A stretch of 64,000 nt of DNA from Malurus cyaneus samueli (taxonomy: Eukaryota; Chordata; Aves; Passeriformes; Maluridae), in assembly GCA_009741485.1 (NCBI GenBank), contig CM019218.1, forward strand, positions 28,818,115-28,882,114, read 5' to 3'. Below, piece after piece: positions 28,699 to 39,757 of the stretch; position 1 is the first letter of the stretch; each line of letters starts with the position of its first letter. A program made the translations under genes and the position numbers. Below the pieces are notes generated by a model. The model was not told the origin of the DNA. It saw only the letters and a program-made list of their open reading frames with translations, and searched no databases.

Positions 28699-30429
28699 GT
28701 GAGTACAACTTAATTTTAACTGTTTTCTTTGCTTTTTCATCACACAAAGTAATGTCCCATTTGAGGTATCATTTCTTCTGTTTTGTTGCTTCAGTTCTGC
28801 CCAAACAGCAGCTGGAAGGAAGGCAGGAACGTACTGATTTGTTTGGTGATGATTTCACTTAAAAGTGAAATGTGAGCCTGTAAGCAATTTGAATAAGTTC
28901 ATACTGTCTGAAAAGTATTCTTTTATGGGTATGTTGTGACCTAATGGAAATTAATTTTGTTTCATTCCACTTATCCATGAAAAAAGGATGTTGGAAACAC
29001 AGGACCACATTTGCACTGATTAAAGTTCTCACTGGTACTCTCAGCAGGGAGTAAAAAATGTAAATCATCATGAAAACTGATACTGTGTTCACAGTAGGGA
29101 ACAGAACTGATGAAAAGCAGTTTTTTTTACTAATATTACCCCTTTCTTACCTGTTCTATAGCAAAAATACTGAGTTTCAAATATTCCATATTTATTTTAT
29201 TTTTTTGCCTAACTTCAATATATTCAATATATGAATCTTTTGTAGAATCCAGCAGAATACAGGAGGGCTGGCAAAGGTTTAATAATTTAATTTCATTTAT
29301 TCTCCACCAGTGATCCTCCTGTGTAGTGTAGCTGCATTAATACAAAGCTTTTGAAAGCATTCATTATTTTTTCCCGTGAGAAATCTGACCAAACTCGTGT
29401 AATAATTTTTGCTTTTCATTCTGGTTTGATGTTGCTTTTATATTTTTTGAGAGCATTTTCCTTTGTAGTTTATAGTAGCTGATATCAGTAGCTGTGTTGT
29501 CATTTGTGTCTGTTAGTATCAGAGAAAATGTTTTTACATGGGAATCCTGAGTTCATGAGTGGAGCAAGGTGTTCTGGGGTCTTAATTTTTCTTCTCTTTT
29601 TAAAAATGTAAATGAAATATATTGATCTGATAGTTCTAGTATTCCAATAGCCTTCTTACCTGAGAAGAAGTGTAGGGGCTAATTCCTTGAGAAAACAGGC
29701 TTTTAAAAAACTTTTCTGTGTTTGTTTACCTCTAGAGTTTGTGTACTTGAGGACCAGAGTATGCAGCTGGATAGGTTTTATCTTTGTTGTTTTTCCTGGT
29801 ATACTTTTTAATTTATATTGAAAATATGTACCTGAGGAGAAAGAGAACACTTTAGGAGTAACTAGGAATCTTAGTTATGCTTCTGAAACTCGTTCCCAGT
29901 TGTAATATTTGTTATATTTTTTTTATTTCTTAATGTTTTATGATTTTAGTGCTTTGTTTGTTTTTTTTTTTTTTATTTTTCTCACATGCCAGCTGCCTGC
30001 ATGTGTGTGCTGAAAAGTTAGTGTGGAACTTTTAAGTTATGTATCAATAGTCCCAGTAGTATTTTTAGAATAACAATCCAATTTAAATTAGATTGGTGTT
30101 TCCAAATCTCTTAAATACCTTTAAAAATTCACCTCTTACAACCATTTGATTTTAAGTGATAAAGATTTAAATGCTGTAGTGTATTAAATAATTAGTTTTG
30201 CTTTGACCAAAACAAATATTCAAAAAACAGTGGGTAGATGATGGTTATTCTGATAGTATCTGCTAGTATGAATGCCTGGTAACTTTTTGGTGTTTATCAA
30301 AACATGAAGCACAATGGCATTTTTGTAAATGGTAATAAAATAAATGTTTAAGTTTCTAAATTATTTATTTGTCATTATAGTACATGCTGACTATTCAGGA
30401 ATCTAATTACTTCATTGAAAATTGCACAG
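28699..30429 (+). other. intron 19 (1731 bp)
   Basis: AT-rich with T runs near 29950; nothing recognised. Confidence 0.85.
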
Positions 30430-30646
30430 AGTCCGTTTCTTGTTGGGTGGACGTCATGGAGAGTTTAAATTTCTGCCTCCTGCTGGCTATGCTCCCTGTT
30501 ATGAGGCATTGCTTCCAAAAGAGAAGATGAAACTGGAACCAGTCAAAGAATATAAAAGAGATTTTGAAGGAGTGAGGGATTTGTTGGGTACGACGCAATT
30601 CCTCTCACAAGCTTCTTTTATCCCTTGTCCAATAGACACCAGTCAG
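30430..30646 (+). CDS. RYR3: RYR3 exon 20 equivalent (217 nt), end of SPRY1
   Basis: One nt in, phase 0 out. Begins [20 protein letters not shown] after the split Lys, then [20 protein letters not shown] and ends [10 protein letters not shown]. Closes SPRY1 and links to the RyR repeat pair. The [18 protein letters not shown] text is RYR3-like. Confidence 0.98.
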
Positions 30647-30851
30647 GTATGTGAAGTTTGCAATAATGGGACTCGTAACATACACCTGTTCAAAATTTAA
30701 GTTCACAATAGAAAAGCTAAGGCAACTTCCCTCTTAGCAATTCCTCATTTGTGTGTTGTGATGTCCTGACTGAACTAGATGATCTTGGATGTACCTGGAG
30801 TGGTAAATGGAACCTTTCCTTACTTCCAGAATTGTTATGCTCTTTTCTTAG
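30647..30851 (+). other. intron 20 (205 bp, shortest)
   Basis: GTATGT..TTAG; nothing else seen. Confidence 0.9.
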
Positions 30852-30956
30852 ATTGCTCTTCCTTTTCATCTTGAAAAGATCAGGGACAAATTAGCGGAAA
30901 ATATCCATGAACTGTGGGGAATGAATAAAATAGAACTGGGCTGGACATATGGCAAG
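30852..30956 (+). CDS. RYR3: RYR3 exon 21 equivalent (105 nt), RyR repeat 1
   Basis: Phase 0 at both ends, 35 codons. Begins [20 protein letters not shown] and ends [15 protein letters not shown]. The [17 protein letters not shown] motif opens the first RyR repeat. The first residues are unusual: RyR paralogues normally read V/I-I/V-LPPHLE, here I-A-LPFHLE, so Pro is replaced by Phe. No shift is needed to read it. Confidence 0.96.
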
Positions 30957-31359
30957 GTATGTTTTGAATGACCTGTCTGGGGACAGTCAATTGTATTAGG
31001 TTAAGTCTCCTACCAGTCCAAACCTGGGCTTGGAAGAAGAACAGGGTGTGTAATGGTGGTCTGTACAGTATCAACAACAGGTGACCGTGTTAGCTGGAAG
31101 GAGGCAGTGGTATTCACCTTTTGGTGACTTTTATAAACATTCAAATTCCACAGATTGCTTGGTTTTGTTATTTTATTTGTTATGGAGGAGTACTTACAGT
31201 GTGCGTTGTAATGAATAATGGGAAAAGCGGATTGATATAGTTATGAGTAGCTGTCATTGAACAAAGATAAATGGCTATTACCTATATTGTATCTACTGTG
31301 TTTTTACTGTAATTCTAGATTCTATCAGGAAAGTACTCTTCTCTATTACTTTGTTGCAG
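30957..31359 (+). other. intron 21 (403 bp)
   Basis: AT-rich; nothing recognised. Confidence 0.88.
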
Positions 31360-31463
31360 ATACGGGATGATAATAAAAGGCATCATCCTTGTCTTGTGGA
31401 ATTCTCAAAACTGCCTGAGACAGAGAAGAATTATAATCTACAAATGTCAACTGAAACCCTCAA
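31360..31463 (+). CDS. RYR3: RYR3 exon 22 equivalent (104 nt), RyR repeat 1
   Basis: Phase 0 in, two nt out. Begins [20 protein letters not shown] and ends [42 protein letters not shown] is invariant among RyRs; the usual Gln before HP is His here. Confidence 0.98.
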
Positions 31464-31897
31464 GTGAGATTTAAATATAAAAGAAAACAAATTTTTTAAT
31501 TTTATTTTTGTTCAAACACATCATGCTGTTGTAAGATATAAAAACCATTCAAATATCTCATTCAGAGATGTTCTGCTAACTTCTCTAGAAGTCCCGGGAA
31601 CACATTTAGATTGATTGAGAAAAGCTTTGCCTCTATGGAGATACAAAGAAAAAAATATCACCAAATCCTTTTGATTTTAGTAAAGTGGTATAAATATCAA
31701 GCCATACATTTGTGCCTTTTTAGACTTTGAAGGGCTTATTTATTATTTCTGATAAACTAAAATATTTGGGTTTTTTTTTAGAAAAATACCATTCTTTTGG
31801 ATTACTTCCAAGTTTTTACATTTTAAGTTCTTCTGTGTATTTATACAATGTGTGAGTGCTATAATGTTGTGTTTCTCTAATGCCATTTTTGTGCCAG
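31464..31897 (+). other. intron 22 (434 bp)
   Basis: AT-rich; nothing recognised. Confidence 0.88.
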
Positions 31898-31981
31898 AAC
31901 CCTTTTGGCCCTTGGGTGTCACATTGTTCATGCTCATCCAGCAGCTGAGGAAGATCTTAAAAAGGTCAAACTTCCTAAAAA
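31898..31981 (+). CDS. RYR3: RYR3 exon 23 equivalent (84 nt)
   Basis: One nt in, two nt out. Reads TLLALGCHIVHAHPAAEEDL then KKVKLPKN. HPAAEEDLKKVKLPKNY is the RYR3 form of the loop between the two RyR repeats (RYR1 and RYR2 differ). Confidence 0.97.
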
Positions 31982-33286
31982 GTACGTACTTGTGGTAACA
32001 GTTACATATTGTAGTATTTGTTATAAATCTAAAATATTTTGAGTTGATTGAAAGAATACTTGATATGAACCCCATACCTAATAAGGTCTTACAGATCCCT
32101 GGTTAGGCCATTACCTTGTTCTTGATGATGGTTGAATGTGAATATTGCTGCCCTACACCACCTCCTGAAGTTGTTCAGAGTCGGAAACAATCACATACTC
32201 AAACCACATGCAACTCTATCCTTGTTACAACACCCTCAAATAGATACTCCAAAGTTAAAAGTAACATTGTAGTGCTTTTCTGTACCATAGTAAAGAGCAG
32301 TCTATCTATATGATGGTAAATGTGTCTATTTGAAAGAGGGTTTATGGCTTTCCTGTAGGAGAAGGAAATAGCAAGTTGGATACCTGCCAGTTCGCATCAG
32401 TTTATCAACCCACCAGATACCTTTTTTTCCTGGAAGAACTTTATCCATGAGAAACAAAGTTAGTTGTTTAAACTGAGCAGTAAAACATATAGTTTTGTAA
32501 AAGGAGAGATGGTAATTTTGATCCCCTTAATGGCATTAATTAAAAAAAGGAAAAAATTATGTGTTCTCAAGGTTGATGCTGCAGACAGCATCATCTATCA
32601 TAATACTGGTTTACTATTATTGTTAAAATGCCTGTTGCCTGTAGGAAACATCCTGATGAAAGGAAACGATCCAATTTGAGCAAAAAAAAAAGTCTGTATA
32701 TGTCTGAAAGGGCAGGTAGTCCTTATACACTAAGGACTATATAGAAGGGTTGTAGAGGGTACTAGCTACTGCTGAAAAGTTATTAAACTTATTCAATGGG
32801 AAAGGGATAAGAACAAAAGCTAAAATGTTTTCTTCTATTGGAAAAAATGGTAATGCAGTCCTTACAGAATAGTGAATTATAATGCCCTACTAAATAATGC
32901 ATAAAAGAATTTCATAAGTCATCATACAGATCTTTAAAATATAAATGACTTGAAATGTTTAAATGTCAAGTATAAAAATATATTAAAAGGTACTCATTCA
33001 CTTGCAATCTCAATGCTTTGTAGCAATCATGTAGGCATGCATATATGGATCTGAGTCACATTTAATTATCTCTTGTGCAAGAGATTGGAAAATGAGACTG
33101 TCTGCTAGGACCTAATTTATATCTTAATCAATGACCAAATGCAATGCAAGATTTTTGGAAAGAAATGGGAGAGCTGGAGACTAAAAAGTGGAGAAAGTGA
33201 TTTCCACCCCATGAAGGCTTTATAGAAAGATTTAAATACCATAACTTGGATGTCTTGACTCTCTGTTTTGCTTTGTTGACTTACAG
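31982..33286 (+). other. intron 23 (1305 bp)
   Basis: AT-rich; nothing recognised. Confidence 0.85.
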
Positions 33287-33446
33287 TTACATGATGTCGA
33301 ATGGATATAAACCTGCCCCTCTTGATCTTTCTGAAGTAAAATTGTTGCCTTCTCAAGAATTTCTAGTTGACAGACTAGCAGAAAATGCCCATAATGTCTG
33401 GGCAAAAGACAGAATAAAGCAAGGGTGGACCTATGGCATTCAGCAG
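33287..33446 (+). CDS. RYR3: RYR3 exon 24 equivalent (160 nt), RyR repeat 2
   Basis: One nt in, phase 0 out. Begins [20 protein letters not shown] and later [20 protein letters not shown], ending GWTYGIQQ. The [12 protein letters not shown] and [16 protein letters not shown] motifs define the second RyR repeat. Confidence 0.98.
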
Positions 33447-33890
33447 GTAGGAACTCCTTTAGATACATTTGGAATAAGCAAATCACGTGAGATTTTTGTA
33501 TTCTAGAACATCATTTGGGAGAAATAGTTAATTAAGATAAAAAAAATACTGAATGTCTGGTAATATCTGGAAAAGCTAGAGGGAGTGGGAAGCAAGAAAA
33601 GAAGTCCTGCCTGTTAAAGTCTGAGTGGATTGTCAGACCTGTATGGTTGCAGATTCTGGATGTATGAGAACATATTTCCATCCTTCTCTTTCATTCTTAT
33701 CTGTAGGTTTTTAGTGTTATAAACAGATGATTAATTGAGCTTATTATATTCATTGAACTCCTCTTCATCAATGCTGTTTCTCATCTGTAATCTTTACGTG
33801 ATTCCAAAGTACAGTCTGTCTCATTATGCAAAGTCTTTGTGATGTATTAACAGTCTTTTCTGCTTCTTTCTCTTTCATAATCCCTTTCAG
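33447..33890 (+). other. intron 24 (444 bp)
   Basis: AT-rich; nothing recognised. Confidence 0.88.
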
Positions 33891-34038
33891 GATCTTAAGA
33901 ACAAACGTAATCCTCGGCTGGTACCATATGCATTATTAGATGAACGCACTAAAAAATCAAACAGAGATAGCCTCCGTGAAGCTGTTAGAACATTTGCAGG
34001 CTATGGTTACAGTATCGAGCCACCTGACCAAGAGATTG
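33891..34038 (+). CDS. RYR3: RYR3 exon 25 equivalent (148 nt), RyR repeat 2
   Basis: Phase 0 in, one nt out. Begins [20 protein letters not shown], then [20 protein letters not shown] and ends IEPPDQEI plus one base. It matches RYR3 closely. Donor GTATGT is good. Its outgoing phase should be met by an exon of 2+3n nt, which the next exon, as written, is not. Confidence 0.97.
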
Positions 34039-35013
34039 GTATGTATTTTCAATAAGAGTCGTGGCTTTTCTACCCCTCAGTGCTGAGGGGAAAGAAAGTA
34101 ATACTGAAATAAATAGGGAAAACAGATTATACTAATTAGTAGTGTATTTTGGCAATGAAATTTAATGAAAGGTGTGAACATGTTCTTTCTGTAAATTACT
34201 TGTATATTACTTAGATTGTTTTTTTTTTTCTTTTTTTAAAGATTGGTTGTAGTTAATGATATGCTAATTCTAATTTCCATGATTTTTTGAATTGGGTAAA
34301 ATCTAGAGTGTTAGTGGACATACTGGTTTTCATTTGGAAATAATGAAAGAAAAAAAAATGGCACAAATTTAATTAAAAAAAGTTTACATGGTACGCTGAA
34401 GCAAACACTAAGTTTTCTTCAAATTAAATTCAGATTTTTAAACAGTCTTCAAAGAAGTGCACCAGGTTCCATGATTTTATTTTTTTATTGAAATCAGGAG
34501 CAGAAATTTGTTTAGCAGGTCTTTTTTGTATTTCCTATTCTACTGTAATTTTTGACAAAAATACAAAAGGAAACAAAACTTATTTGATAATATATTTTAA
34601 AATGTCCTAATTGCTTGACTTTTCTAGGAAAATATTTTGTTATGTTTATAATACTGCATTATTGCACTGGATTGTGTTGCATGTAGTAATCTTAGGTTTC
34701 CTTTACTCATTTTTATGTTTGGGACTCTGCATTGAGAGATACTTTGAAATATTCTGATTCTAAATAGCACATAATTGTTTATCCAGTATAAGATTAGAAT
34801 GTTCTAACCTCTACATGCTGATTACTGTTAGTCCTTTTGTAGTATTTGCTGTGAAGATTCTTAAACAAGCAATGGCAGATAATGGCTCTTCACGAAATAG
34901 AAAATACTGGGGACAGATGAAAAGCTAAACAGTGACATTTACAGTTTAATTTTCTTATTTAAAGTGCGTTTTTTTTTCGCCTCTCCTGGTTTTTTTTTTT
35001 TTTTTTATTTCAG
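34039..35013 (+). other. intron 25 (975 bp)
   Basis: AT-rich, ending in an unusually long T tract (16 T's in a row from 34990, then ATTTCAG). Nothing else seen. Confidence 0.87.
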
Positions 35014-35218
35014 CTGACCAAACATGGAAAAAGTCAGCATTGACAAGATACGATTTTTCAGAGTAGAACAATCGTATGCAGTGAAGTCTGGAAAGTGGTA
35101 CTTTGAGTTTGAAGCAGTGACAGGTGGAGATATGCGTGTTGGCTGGGCCAGGCCAGGCTGTCGACCTGACGTGGAGTTGGGAGCTGATGACCAAGCATTT
35201 GTATTTGAAGGAAGCAAA
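35014..35218 (+). CDS. RYR3: RYR3 exon 26 equivalent (205 nt), start of SPRY2; apparent 1-nt deletion
   Basis: From 35024 the frame reads [20 protein letters not shown], then [20 protein letters not shown] and ends QAFVFEGSK: unmistakable RYR3 SPRY2. Phase 1 from exon 25 plus the ten bases 35014-35023 gives 11 nt before that Met codon, so the exon is one base short of frame (205 instead of 206). Read straight through, the joined frame reaches TAG at 35064. A 1-base loss within 35014-35023 is the simplest reading. Splicing instead to AAAAAG at 35032 would restore frame but that acceptor looks poor. Donor GTCAGT is non-consensus. Confidence 0.93.
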
Positions 35219-35872
35219 GTCAGTGCATCTTTACCTCTTCTGAGCCCCGAACAGGGAACTACAGTATAGATTTCCAATGTGTACTCCGGATCAACTACTG
35301 AAATATTTTTAATTTGTATGAAGATATCTCTGAGCTCTCTTTCACACTGGATAGTACCTCCATTTTGGTTCCAGTCATGAGATTGTGCTAACAAAGCAGT
35401 GTTAGTTTATATATATCCTTCTAGGGAATACCCAGCTAAGTAAAGAAGTCTGTCATAACCATAAACAAAACACAGTATTCACTTCCATTTTTTTATAAGT
35501 ATTTTTCCCCAAAAATCTAACAAAATTTTCTTCATTGACTGAGAGAACCACAGTTCTGTTTTCCTTTTTCTGTCTTTTCTACCTTCTGCATATCCTTTCT
35601 TTCCAAGCTTGACTTCTAAAGGACTGGAAGGATGATAATGACCCTGCATGTTAGAAGTTGTATCCAGTGAACAGTAGTTACCACGTTCCAAATAGCTGAA
35701 GTTAGGGTGCCATTACTCTATGTCTCTATTATCTCTAAGGGAAGAACTCCTGATCAGTACTGTCTGCAAATGACTTTGTGATCCTGGAAAATAAAATGTT
35801 GGAGAGTATTTATTTATTTTGTATTTAATTTTTAATTTAGCACTGTGTTTATTTACTTGTTTTTCCATTTAG
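35219..35872 (+). other. intron 26 (654 bp)
   Basis: AT-rich; nothing recognised. Confidence 0.87.
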
Positions 35873-36047
35873 GGCCAGTGTTGGCATCAAGGCAGTGGAT
35901 TCTTTGGACGAAGCTGGCAACCAGGAGACGTGGTTGGTTGTATGATAAACCTGGATGACAAATCAATCATCTTTACTCTGAATGGAGAGTTGCTTATAAC
36001 CAGTAAAGGTTCAGAACTTGCATTTGCTGACTTTGGAATAGAAAATG
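35873..36047 (+). CDS. RYR3: RYR3 exon 27 equivalent (175 nt), SPRY2
   Basis: Phase 0 in, one nt out. Begins GQCWHQGSGFFGRSWQPGDV, then VGCMINLDDKSIIFTLNGEL, ending FADFGIEN. W..GDVVGCM..L....I.FTLNGE.L is the SPRY2 core. The third residue is Cys where mammalian paralogues commonly have Arg (GQRWHQG). Confidence 0.98.
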
Positions 36048-37442
36048 GTAAGTTCCCTTTCATAGTCACATGGTTATTGGAAGACAAAACAATACAGCAA
36101 ACAGAAAAACTGGTCTGTCATAATGACTCAGTGAGCTGAGAAATTGTATTTCACCGATGAGGGCCTTCGGATTGTGCTACACATTAACTTCATAGAAATT
36201 TACTTTGGGAGTGCTTATGTGGCACAAATCAAATTTCTTTTTTTCCTTTAACCTCATTAATGGGATATCAGAAGTCAGAGTGGGTAAATTTTCTCACTGT
36301 TGCTAGGCTTTCTCTCAGGACTTCAGTGCTAAGGAGTGGTAATAATAAGCATTCTGAAAAATTTCCAAAAGCTGAAAATGTAGTCTCTGATTATCTCACT
36401 GGAGCATAAATGTTCTGTGTTCATGTCTGTGAAGGTCAAAAGGAGTACTATGTGGTAAGAGTCTGCTTCAAAAGAGCAAATCTTTGCAATATAGCTTGAG
36501 TCTCATTTGTATTTTTTTTTCTCAGTGCCATTCCCAACCTATGAGAATTTCTTATTTTTCTGAGATATTTTTCCTCTTCCATTTTTGGTGTTTGCTTTTT
36601 CAGAAAGTACTGTCTACATGACTGTATTAGAGGAGTGGGGGAATATTTTCAAACTGTTTGGTTTTGTGTTTTCATTGACATTTTCTTTATAAGTGTATCT
36701 GCTCTAACCAGTAATAGCTTCATACCTGTTAAAACTTTGCAGTTGCTCACTGTCCTTTAATTTTACCACTGAGAGTTTTTCTAAAGGTAGATCATGAGGG
36801 ACTGCCTTAACAAAGCTGTTCTGGAGTCTGAAAGTTTAGGAGAGAAAATTCCTCCTTTAGAGGGTGAACTGTTGGCTTTTCCTTGATCTTGCTCCGAATT
36901 CTGGTAAATGAAGAAATAAGTCAACAGCCTTTCATCCCAGTCTAAAGGTGTATGGAGATCAAAAAGTTGAGTCATAAAAAATGATAGCAGTAATGAAATC
37001 TGTATTTGTCAGCTGTGAGTGGTAGAGGAATGGAGGCTGGCAACAAAATTTGTAGCTACTGATGATAAAGTAAATTTTAAACAAATTTACTCAGACACCT
37101 CAACCTCATCTCAAAGTCCTTTTGAAAATTTGGTGTCCTCAGAGACCATACTTAACTTTTGTTAATAACTTTGATCTAGCCAAGGTTGCCTTCCTTATTA
37201 GTCTAAAAATGAGAAAGATAACCAATTAAATGGGATAGTGCCTAAGTCCTCAAGGGTTTTGGTAGTAAGTATGTTGAGCTTAGACATTTAAGGCAGCTTT
37301 AAAACCTTGCTACTGTCATCCCTTTATCTGCATTATTTGTAGGAGATAAGTTTAGTTCACATTAGATGCATGCCAAAATAAAAGTGCTCATGATTTTAAA
37401 CTAGGTCACTGTTGGGTTTTATTTGGTTTTGTGTTTCTTTAG
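36048..37442 (+). other. intron 27 (1395 bp)
   Basis: AT-rich; nothing recognised. Confidence 0.85.
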
Positions 37443-37651
37443 GTTTCGTTCCGATTTGCGCACTGGGCCTGTCTCAGATTGGTCGTATGAACCTCGGAAT
37501 GGATGCCAGTACATTCAAGTATTACACAATGTGTGGCCTTCAAGAAGGTTTTGAACCTTTTGCTGTTAACATGAACCGAGATGTTGCTATGTGGTTTAGT
37601 AAACGTTTACCAACATTTGTCAATGTGCCAAAAAATCATCCTCACATTAAG
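37443..37651 (+). CDS. RYR3: RYR3 exon 28 equivalent (209 nt), end of SPRY2
   Basis: Two nt in, phase 0 out. Begins GFVPICALGLSQIGRMNLGM, then DASTFKYYTMCGLQEGFEPF, ending NVPKNHPHIK. SQIGRMNLG.DASTFK.YTMCGLQEGFEPFAVNMNRDVAMW is RYR3-specific wording and is the best single paralogue marker in the window. Confidence 0.98.
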
Positions 37652-38804
37652 GTAACATTACATGTTAGGGAGACACCTGTTCAATGACTGTTTGTTTAGC
37701 AAGCTGAGACACTAAATCCTTACTAATACTTACTGTCATCAGATAGTTTGTCATATAACTCTATTAAGTCACTCTTAGATAATTCCAGATGATCTTGTCT
37801 ATCTTCAGTTTCATTTATGGTAGTATGGATTCCTGTGGATATGCCTGTCTGGTTTATTATAAGTCTTACTAATTTATGTTGTGGTTAACCACTGGAAACA
37901 TGTTAGTTATGGGGGTTTCTTATATTTCACCTTACACATGCTTTCACTTTTTGAACCTTCTCTACTATACATTATTCTTAAATATCTGAAAATTGTTCAG
38001 GTGAAGTCTGAGGAAGTTTAAGTGTACCTGTAGTGTCACAGAGTGTTTCTTTCATTATGATGGACCAGTGTTAGGATTTCCAAAACTGCCTAAATGATCT
38101 ACCCTAAAGCAGAATAATAGATCCTGTCTTTTCTATAACATGCTCCATAGTAATATATTCCAAAATTATAAATTTAAATTCCTGATGAGATTTTTTACTA
38201 TAATCTCTCTAGGACATTTACTTTAATTTTGATGTAGTCAGTTATTCTCTAACACTTGTCTCTGAATATTTCCTTCTTAGGCAAAATAAATTTCACTGAA
38301 TTCCAACTAAATGATCTCAGCATTTTTTCCAGTTTATCATTGCTATTCCTATCTTTAAAAGTTTTTGAAATGTTCACTGAATTTGAAAACTTACTTGCTT
38401 TTTCAGCATAAGGGGAAGTAATATCAGAGTCCACAAAGATCATCTGAACAATTCTAATTGATATTTCTTTTCATTGTGGTAGAAAATCAGTGATTCTTGT
38501 GATACAATTTTTCAATGACTTGTGTACTCTGAGTAAATTAGTTTAATAAAATATACAGGTTTTTTTTACTTTTGTGTGGAACATCTTGAAAATATTTACT
38601 CCAGTCGGGATATACTGAATCTGTTGCATCCCTTGCTCTTCAGGTTAAATTCACTGTCAGAGAACAAAGCTGCATAGTTTTGAAGATAATTAATTATGAA
38701 AAATTTAAGTTGGCTCTTTCAATTTTCTCATGCTCTAGCTGCTTAATGAAAGTTTTCAGCATTTTTTGGATAGCATTATTTTGAAATATTTCTGTTATTT
38801 TTAG
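37652..38804 (+). other. intron 28 (1153 bp)
   Basis: AT-rich; nothing recognised. Confidence 0.85.
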
Positions 38805-38989
38805 ATCTGGAGAATTGATGGAAACATTGAGAGTCCACCTCGGTTAAAAGTTACTCACAAAACATTTGGCACGCAGAACAGCAATTCAGACATGATATAT
38901 TGTCGTTTGAGTATGCCCATTGAGTTCCACTCATCATTCAACTTCGGCATGGGGGTGGAAAATGCCTCATCTGTTGTTTTCCAAAAACG
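38805..38989 (+). CDS. RYR3: RYR3 exon 29 equivalent (185 nt)
   Basis: Phase 0 in, two nt out (CG of an Arg codon). Begins IWRIDGNIESPPRLKVTHKT, then FGTQNSNSDMIYCRLSMPIE and ends VVFQKR. This is where RYR1 begins the long D2 divergent insert; here only a short linker follows, as in RYR3. Donor GTTAGA is weak. A second GT 11 bases downstream (39001) would change the outgoing phase in a way that fits exon 30 as written. Confidence 0.95.
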
Positions 38990-39719
38990 GTTAGACTTGA
39001 GTTTAGTTATCCTGTATCATGCTTCTGTTACATAATAATATAAATGTATTGTGTTGTATTATTCTTTATTATTGTACACTCAAAATTCACACTTGTTGCA
39101 CTAAGCGCAGATTATCATACAGTGTATGTTATTGAGATTTTTTTTTTTTGATGGTTTTAATGAATTTATTACCTACCTTTCCTGCAAAATCCTTTGTTCA
39201 GACAAGAGGGGCCTTTTTTAAACAAAAGCCTTTTTTAATAGGTGCTTCACAAGGTTTATAGTACTTCACTGCTTAGTAGCTCTGTTCTTCCCAAATTATT
39301 GGGATTTCCGAAAGCTCTTCAACTAAACTGGAAAACCAGCTCAGGGTATTTTGCCTACTGGATTATTGCTCATCAACATTATTCTGTTACTGGAAAAGTG
39401 CCTAATTCATTAAAGGAAAAAAGACTGTGGAACAGGTTTAAGATACCAGATACTACTGGGTCCAGCACCTTTCAGGGTTACCTCCATCTTTATTTAACTG
39501 CTATAAATCTGCCTCTTCTGCCACTCTCCACCTTAACTGCAATCAATTATTTTACTTGTATAGTTGTATCCTGTACAGTCTTTGCTAGTGCATACTCAGA
39601 GCCCAGCAAACATTAGTTTGCTTACTTAGTCTAATAATGACTCATTTCTTTACTATTCCTTTTTATTTTTTTATTTTCTTTTTTTTGTTACTTATTTACT
39701 GATTTTCCTTTATCTGTAG
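38990..39719 (+). other. intron 29 (730 bp)
   Basis: AT-rich. Holds a 124-codon forward open frame at 39242-39616 without recognisable similarity; treated as chance. Confidence 0.8.
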
Positions 39720-39757
39720 AAAGCACAGCCAAGAAATTGCTCCTCCTTCTACCACAG
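39720..39757 (+). CDS. RYR3: RYR3 exon 30 equivalent (38-nt microexon); apparent 1-nt insertion
   Basis: Between TCTGTAG and GTAAGT. The third frame reads KHSQEIAPPSTT, which aligns with mammalian RYR3 (KQMQEIL..TTT) just before SPRY3. To join CG from exon 29 and end in phase 0, the exon should have 1+36 nt; it has 38, with AAAA at its start where AAA is expected. Either a homopolymer error or a real insertion. Using the GT at 39001 as exon 29 donor would also restore frame and add four residues. Confidence 0.8.

Noticed and set aside
35005..35394. Minus-strand open frame of 129 codons
   Set aside because: Largely the antisense shadow of exon 26, extended by chance into the intron.
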